This document shows positions 7,550 to 11,638 of a stretch of DNA of 11,638 nucleotides, one piece after another. The DNA lies in contig DATFWQ010000307.1 of assembly GCA_035259145.1 (NCBI GenBank), forward strand, positions 1-11,638. The letters run 5' to 3'. The notes beneath the pieces were generated by a model that saw only the letters and a program-made list of their open reading frames with translations, was not told the origin of the DNA and searched no databases. Source of the DNA: CF-161 sp035259145. GTDB lineage: Bacteria; Chloroflexota; Dormibacteria; Dormibacterales; Dormibacteraceae. How positions within the stretch are numbered: the stretch's first letter is position 1; every line of letters begins with the position of its first letter. Position numbers and translations under genes: made by a program.

Positions 7550-8961
7550 GTCAGCGACTCCGCCTGCTCGACAGCGGCGAACATGGCACCGGCTTTTTCG
7601 AGCGTTTCCTCATACTCCCGGGCAGGCTGGGAATCGGCAACAACCCCGGCCCCGGCCTGGACGTAGGCCTCACCTTCGGCGATCACGATCGTCCGCAGCG
7701 TGATCGCCATGTCCAGGTTGCCACCGAACCCGACGTAGCCCAGCGAGCCGCCGTAGCAGCCGCGCCTGTCGGGTTCCAGGTCGGCGATGATCTGCATCGC
7801 CCGGATCTTCGGCGCTCCCGAGAGGGTGCCGGCCGGAAAGGTCGCGCGGAGCGCGTCCAGCGAGGTCCTGCCCTCCGCCAGCCGGCCGCTGACGGTCGAG
7901 CTGATGTGCATCACGTGGGAGTAGCGCTCGACTTCCATCAGCCGCTCGACGCGCACGGTGCCAGGCGTCGACACCCGTCCGAGGTCGTTGCGGCCCAGGT
8001 CGACGAGCATGACGTGCTCGGCGCGCTCTTTGGCGTCTGCCAGCAGCTCGCGTTCGAGCGCCAGGTCCTGTGGGGCCGTCGCACCTCGCCGGCGGGTCCC
8101 GGCCAGTGGTCGGGTCACCACCTCCTCACCTTCGATGCGAACCAGCATCTCAGGCGACGTCCCGACCACGTAGCGGTCGCCACCCAGAGACAGGAAGAAC
8201 ATGTACGGGGACGGGTTGATCCCGCGCAGACATCGATAGACGTCGAAGGGCCTCGCTGCCAGGGCCTTGCGGAATCGCTGGGAGAGAACCACCTGAAAGG
8301 CATCGCCGGCCAGGATGTGCTCGCGAGCAGCGTCGACCATGCTCTCGAAGTGGCCACGGGTCACGTTCGGGGTCCAGGCCCTGCCGTTTCGATGCGGGGG
8401 CGCCGGAGCCACCGCCGGCTCGGCCCTCAGGCGGAGCTCCATCTCGTTGAGCCGGGCGGCAGCGTCCTCCACGTGCTCCCGGCCGGGCCGGTGCAGTGTC
8501 AGCAGCTTCAGACGTTGCGTCACGTGGTCGAATACGGCCAGGTTTTCCGCCAGCAAGAACATGCTTTCGGGGAGTGGCGGCGCCGGCCCGGCCGCCGCGG
8601 GCAGCCGCTCAAAGTGGCGGGCAACTTCGTAGCCGAGGTATCCCACGGCCCCACCGATGAACCGTGGCAGTCCCGCGGCGTTTGACGGACGCTGCGCGGC
8701 GATGCCGCCGAGCATGTTGAGAGGGTCGCCGGGGCCCATCGGGATCGGCTGAGGCGTGTAGCCGATGAACGAATAGCGAGCCAGCCGCTCACCCCCCTCT
8801 ACGCTCTCCAGCAGAAATCCAGGGCTCCCCGGAGGGCAGAGGCGGCCAAACGCGCTGACCGGAGTCAGCATGTCCGCCATCAGCTCGCGCTGGATGGGCA
8901 CAAGGATCTGTTCGCCGCTGGGCGCGCGGCCGCCCGCGGCGGAGATCGGGGTTCCGCTCAT
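7546..8961 (-). CDS. trpE: Anthranilate synthase component I
   Basis: Converts chorismate plus ammonia (from TrpG) to anthranilate, the committed step to tryptophan. The 471 residues are slightly short: after YSFIGYTP (63-70) the chain goes almost directly to GDPLNML, so the loop region of the N-terminal domain is abbreviated. Feedback-site elements are present: LLES (50-53) and NPSPYMF (249-255), which bind Trp in characterised enzymes. The chorismate site is complete: GTSPEM (267-272), TRPLAGTRRRG (283-293), VDLGRNDLGRV (320-330), GTLSGAPKIRAM (378-389), QAGAGVVADS (435-444). The ATG at 8961 is the first gene of the operon and is preceded by GACGA repeats instead of a clean AGGAGG. It is divergent from the racemase-family gene, 35 bases away. 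Confidence 0.97.
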   Translation of the reverse strand: MSGTPISAAGGRAPSGEQILVPIQRELMADMLTPVSAFGRLCPPGSPGFLLESVEGGERLARYSFIGYTPQPIPMGPGDPLNMLGGIAAQRPSNAAGLPRFIGGAVGYLGYEVARHFERLPAAAGPAPPLPESMFLLAENLAVFDHVTQRLKLLTLHRPGREHVEDAAARLNEMELRLRAEPAVAPAPPHRNGRAWTPNVTRGHFESMVDAAREHILAGDAFQVVLSQRFRKALAARPFDVYRCLRGINPSPYMFFLSLGGDRYVVGTSPEMLVRIEGEEVVTRPLAGTRRRGATAPQDLALERELLADAKERAEHVMLVDLGRNDLGRVSTPGTVRVERLMEVERYSHVMHISSTVSGRLAEGRTSLDALRATFPAGTLSGAPKIRAMQIIADLEPDRRGCYGGSLGYVGFGGNLDMAITLRTIVIAEGEAYVQAGAGVVADSQPAREYEETLEKAGAMFAAVEQAESLT

Positions 8962-8975
8962 CTCGTCTCGTCTCG
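8961..8975. repeat. Pentanucleotide tandem repeat at the trpE translation start
   Basis: Three perfect tandem TCTCG units on the plus strand (CGAGA read toward trpE), followed by a degenerate TCTAC unit at 8976-8980. The last repeat base is the A of the trpE ATG, so the array occupies the place of the trpE ribosome-binding site and lies in the 35-base divergent gap. Three units are few, and chance cannot be excluded. Confidence 0.55.
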
Positions 8976-8996
8976 TCTACTCTGGGGCCGACTGCG

Positions 8997-9959
8997 TTGG
9001 CCGAGTCTATCAGGACCACCGACTACCACACCGCCGGCGAGCCCTTTCGAATCGTCGTCGAAGGGGTACCGTCGCTCCTGGGCCGGACGATCCTCGACAA
9101 GCGGCGTTGGGCGGCTGAGCATCTCGACCACGTCAGGAGGCTCCTGGTCAACGAGCCTCGGGGCCACGCCGACATGTACGGCTGCTTCGTTGTCGACCCG
9201 GAGCACGGCGGCGACGTGGGAGTGGTCTTCTTTCACAACGAGGGTTACTCGACAGCGTGCGGGCACGGCACCATCGCCCTGGTGACGTGGGCCCTCGAAA
9301 GCGGGCGGCTACCCGTGACCCCGGAGGCAAACGGCGAGGTCGTGGTCCTGGTGGACGCGCCGTCGGGCCGGCTGCGTACGTGGGCACGGGTTGTGGACGG
9401 CGACGTGACGAGCGTCCGCTTCCGCAACGTTCCGTCTTTCGTCTTGCGCTCAGGTGTAGCCGTCGAGGGCGTGAGAGTGGACATCGCTTTCGGGGGCGCG
9501 TTCTACGCCATCGCGCCGGCAGCAGCGCCCATCGACCGCGAGCACCTGCCGGAGCTGATCGACCGAGGCCGGCGAATCAAAGACACGTTGAACCTCGCCG
9601 GCGACGCCGTCCACCCCCTGGAGCCGGAGCTCCGCGACGTTTATGGCGTGATCTGGACCCACGGCCATCGCAACGTGACCGTGTTCGCCGACGGGCAGGT
9701 CGACCGGTCGCCATGTGGCAGCGGCACGTCGGCGCGGCTTGCGCTGCTCGATGCCAGTGGCGAGCTCGTCCGCGGAGAGACTCTGCTTCACCGGAGCATC
9801 GTCGGCACGGAGTTCGCTGGTCGCGTTGTGGCCGGAGCCGAGGTGGCGGGCATCCCGGCTGTCATCACGGAGGTCGAGGGCTCGGCGCACCTCACAGGCC
9901 GGCATGAGTTCGTCCTGGAACCCGGCGATCCCCTCGGCACCGGGTTCCTGCTGCGCTGA
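8997..9959 (+). CDS. Proline racemase / 4-hydroxyproline epimerase family protein
   Basis: Cofactor-independent two-base enzyme family that racemises or epimerises proline or hydroxyproline, or dehydrates trans-3-hydroxyproline. Visible: TDYHTAGEPFRIV (8-20), ACGHGTIAL with Cys88 (87-95), GGAFYAI (166-172), and DRSPCGSGTSA with Cys240 (236-246; codon TGT at 9714). Two active-site Cys favour racemase/epimerase chemistry; the dehydratase group typically has Thr at the second site. The exact substrate cannot be read from the sequence. The 320 residues are normal for the family (about 310-350). The start is TTG at 8997, the only conventional start that gives the family N-terminus; no ATG is nearby. 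It is divergent from trpE and 41 bases upstream of the DUF72 gene. No transporter or other hydroxyproline-catabolic gene lies alongside. Confidence 0.9.
   Translation: MAESIRTTDYHTAGEPFRIVVEGVPSLLGRTILDKRRWAAEHLDHVRRLLVNEPRGHADMYGCFVVDPEHGGDVGVVFFHNEGYSTACGHGTIALVTWALESGRLPVTPEANGEVVVLVDAPSGRLRTWARVVDGDVTSVRFRNVPSFVLRSGVAVEGVRVDIAFGGAFYAIAPAAAPIDREHLPELIDRGRRIKDTLNLAGDAVHPLEPELRDVYGVIWTHGHRNVTVFADGQVDRSPCGSGTSARLALLDASGELVRGETLLHRSIVGTEFAGRVVAGAEVAGIPAVITEVEGSAHLTGRHEFVLEPGDPLGTGFLLR
9004..9012 (-). promoter_or_regulatory. Possible extended -10 element for the trp operon
   Basis: On the minus strand the bases read TGATAGACT, a TGn plus TAGACT extended -10 (four of six matches to TATAAT). It would put the transcript start near 8997 and give trpE a leader of about 36 bases. 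No convincing TTGACA-like -35 is seen, and the element lies inside the first codons of the divergent racemase gene. The short leader has no room for a Trp-rich leader peptide or attenuator. A weak call. Confidence 0.22.
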
Positions 9960-10000
9960 GAGCGTGTCCTGGCGGGGCTCTGAGGCAATCTATTAGGGCT

Positions 10001-11011
10001 GTGCCACCCATTAGCGATCCGCACGACCCTGGTTTTGATGTCACGCGCGAACTGGCTGCACCCACGATGGGGGCCGCCGCGAGGCCCATCACTATCGCCG
10101 GGGGCGGCCAGGTCCGGGCCGGCACCGCCTCCTGGACGGACCCCACGATGGTCGCCAAAGGCGTGTTCTATCCCGACGGCGTAACGACCGCGGAGGATCG
10201 CCTACGCTACTACGCGACTCAGTTCCCGGTGGTGGAGGTAGACGCCACTTACTACGCTCTACCCCGTTCAGAGCAGTCGAAGCTCTGGGTGGAGAGGACC
10301 CCAGCCGGCTTCGTCTTCGACGTCAAGGCGCACGCGCTGATGACCGGGCAGCCGAGCGAGGTGAAGCGCTTACCCAAGGTACTTCGGGAGGGGCTGCCCG
10401 CAACCCTGAAGGAGAAGGCCCGGATCTACGGGAAGGACCTCCCCGCCGAGCTCAAGGATCAGCTCTGGGCGATGTTCGTCGACGGGTTGCAGCCACTCAA
10501 GGAGGCTGGAAGGCTCACGGCCGTCTTCTTGCAGTTCCCGCGCTGGGTCTTTCCGTCAAACGAGGCACGGGCCCAGATCCTGGACGCCAAGGAGCGCCTG
10601 GGCGACATCCTTCTCACCGTGGAGTTCCGGCATGGGTCCTGGTTCAACGAGAAGAACGCCGACCGCACTCTGCGTTTCCTGACTGAGAACCAGCTCCCGT
10701 ACGTCGTTGTGGACGAGCCCCAGGGATTCAAGAGCTCGGTGCCCCCGGTGACTGCTGTCACCTCGCCGGACCTCGCGGTATTCCGCTTCCACGGCCGTCG
10801 CGCTGACACGTGGGAGAAGCCCAACATCCCTCCCAACGAGCGGTTCCGCTACCTGTACGACGAGGACGAGCTGGCCGACTGGGCAGCCAGGATCGCGGAG
10901 GCGGCGAGATCTACCCGAGAGAGCCACGCCCTCATGAACAACTGCTCAGGCAACTACGGCACCACCAACGCGAGTCAGCTCGCTGAACTCCTCAAGCAGT
11001 ACCAGGCATAG
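10001..11011 (+). CDS. DUF72 (YecE-like) family protein
   Basis: TIM-barrel-like DUF72 protein; no biochemical function is established that I can state. Visible in order: GTASWTD (41-47), VEVDATYY (78-85), FDVKAHALMT (106-115), a charged insert with RIYGKDLPAEL (131-141), FLQFPRW (186-192), VEFRHGSWF (217-225), VVVDEPQG (245-252), FRFHGRR (271-277) and NNCSGNYGTTNA (323-334). At 336 residues it is longer than many members (about 240-300), because of a roughly 38-residue N-terminal segment and the insert. The start is GTG at 10001, preceded by TAGGG. ATG at 10067 (residue 23) is a possible alternative that would still keep the core. A TATTAG at 9991-9996 would suit a nearly leaderless transcript, but I cannot support a promoter. 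Same strand as the racemase gene, 41 bases downstream. Confidence 0.9.
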   Translation: MPPISDPHDPGFDVTRELAAPTMGAAARPITIAGGGQVRAGTASWTDPTMVAKGVFYPDGVTTAEDRLRYYATQFPVVEVDATYYALPRSEQSKLWVERTPAGFVFDVKAHALMTGQPSEVKRLPKVLREGLPATLKEKARIYGKDLPAELKDQLWAMFVDGLQPLKEAGRLTAVFLQFPRWVFPSNEARAQILDAKERLGDILLTVEFRHGSWFNEKNADRTLRFLTENQLPYVVVDEPQGFKSSVPPVTAVTSPDLAVFRFHGRRADTWEKPNIPPNERFRYLYDEDELADWAARIAEAARSTRESHALMNNCSGNYGTTNASQLAELLKQYQA

Positions 11012-11085
11012 CAGCCGGCATGAAGCTCCCGGCGGCGTCGGTGGCCACGCTCACCAGCTGCCCGGGGGTCGAATGGCGCGATCGC

Positions 11086-11452
11086 TCACCCGTCGACGAC
11101 GGTCACGCCTGGCCAGCGCTCGGTGATGCGCTTCTCCGCTAGCCGGCGGCGGAAAAGGTCGACGTGTGGACCAGTGATCTCTCGCCTGCCACGGCACTGG
11201 CGGCAGCCTGTTGCGGAGACACCCCTCGACTTCGGACTCGCCGGCGCCGCCGAAGTAGGCCACATCCACATCGACGGGCGGGTTGCACCGGCCGGTCAGA
11301 CGATCCCATACCAGATTGCGCAAAGCACCGGCGCCGATAGCCCACTCTCGCGGACAGCACTCGCGGGCGGCTTGCAACCAGTCCATGAACGCAGCGTCCC
11401 CGCGGACGACTGCCTCCAGCTCCGCCCCAAGTGTCGGGTCGTGGCCCTTCAG
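11086..11452 (-). pseudogene. Degraded nucleotidyltransferase-like (DUF925/COG3575) gene
   Basis: One frame encodes the N-terminal half of a DUF925-type protein: ELEAVVRGDAAFMDWLQAA, then EWAIGAGALRNLVWDRLTG and DVDVAYFGG, which carries the Asp-x-Asp typical of nucleotidyltransferases. After about 11190 the family match stops, and the C-terminal piece VDLFRRRLAEKRITERWPG appears in a different frame, ending at TGA 11088-11086. About 115 codons remain of a family I recall as about 180-190 residues, so the middle (near 60-70 residues) is missing as well as the frame. The homologous N-terminus has no ATG, GTG or TTG: it begins with CTG at 11452, overlapping the upstream stop as CTGA, while the first conventional start (ATG 11386) lies past conserved sequence. 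Function of the intact family is not established. Assembly or read error is an alternative for the frameshift alone. Confidence 0.7.
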
Positions 11453-11638
11453 GCCTTGCCTTCCGCCTTCATTCGCCGCTTGACCTCCCGCGCCTCGGCC
11501 ATCGATTCGGGCGAGTCAACGTCGGCCACGGTGTGCCACGTCGCGGCGTGTGCTTCCCAGCCGCGCGGCTGAACGCCGTATTTCTTGGCCAGCACCGCGA
11601 CCGTGATCAATGTCTTCTGGTCCCCGAAGCCAGGCAGC
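11449..11638 (-). CDS. HhH-GPD family base-excision-repair-like protein (TIGR03252 type), 3' part only
   Basis: The 5' end lies beyond the right edge of the window; 62 C-terminal residues are visible. They begin with the helix-hairpin-helix motif LPGFGDQKT, followed by LAKKYGVQPRGWE and a tail VDSPESMAEAREVKRRMKAEGKA. This pattern of HhH motif, GW, and a Pro-Glu-Ser plus lysine-rich tail is what I recall for the short HhH-GPD family TIGR03252, common in Actinobacteria and relatives. Its members resemble DNA glycosylases of the endonuclease III superfamily, but activity is not proven for this group. The catalytic region would lie outside the window. The TGA stop (11451-11449) overlaps the remnant start of the degraded downstream gene, so the two probably formed an operon. 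Confidence 0.8.
   Translation of the reverse strand, partial: LPGFGDQKTLITVAVLAKKYGVQPRGWEAHAATWHTVADVDSPESMAEAREVKRRMKAEGKA

Noticed and set aside
7540..8685. Long plus-strand open frame (381 codons) antisense to trpE
   Set aside because: It lies exactly opposite the well-matched trpE reading frame; its translation shows no recognisable family and is the kind of shadow frame common at high GC.
8962..9010. Tryptophan attenuator or leader peptide before trpE
   Set aside because: The leader is too short and holds no small frame with tandem Trp codons and no terminator-like hairpin with a T-run.
11014..11033. Inverted repeat GCCGG/CCGGC after the DUF72 gene as a terminator
   Set aside because: Five-base stem with a ten-base loop and no T-run; expected by chance at this GC content.

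Overview
The window is GC-rich and gene-dense. It is dominated by one long aromatic amino-acid operon on the minus strand. Start codons are often GTG or TTG, and neighbouring genes overlap by a few bases. This style, the Thermotoga-type DAHP synthase with its N-terminal ferredoxin-like domain, the AroH-type chorismate mutase, and a protein of the actinobacterial/Chloroflexota-like HhH-GPD family suggest a high-GC terrabacterial lineage. Chloroflexota (Thermomicrobia-like) or an actinobacterial relative is my best guess, but it rests on general family knowledge and not on a marker gene.

Minus strand, 8961 down to 214: trpE, trpG, trpD, trpC, trpF, trpB, trpA, aroH, aroF and a TIGR01777-type NAD-dependent epimerase. 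The seven trp genes encode every step from chorismate to tryptophan. aroH sends chorismate toward prephenate, and aroF makes DAHP, the entry metabolite of the shikimate pathway. The nine biosynthetic genes overlap at every junction (ATGA, GTGA, TGATG or longer overlaps), so translational coupling is expected. The epimerase follows after a 25-base gap. Two details stand out. The DAHP synthase has Gln where the family's metal-binding His should be. trpF carries an in-frame palindromic insertion directly after its start codon. I see no Trp-rich leader peptide or attenuator before trpE.

Plus strand, 8997 to 11011: a proline racemase/hydroxyproline epimerase family gene, divergent from trpE across only 35 bases, then a DUF72 (YecE-like) gene.

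Minus strand, right edge: the 3' end of an HhH-GPD family DNA-repair-like gene runs off the window. It is followed by a degraded nucleotidyltransferase-like (DUF925/COG3575) gene that has lost its start codon, its middle and its frame.

Bases 1-213, downstream of the epimerase, hold no gene, RNA or convincing terminator that I can support. The gaps at 9960-10000 and 11012-11085 are short and hold nothing certain. Overall this is mostly an ordinary housekeeping region with a few local anomalies; I found no evidence for a new multi-gene system.
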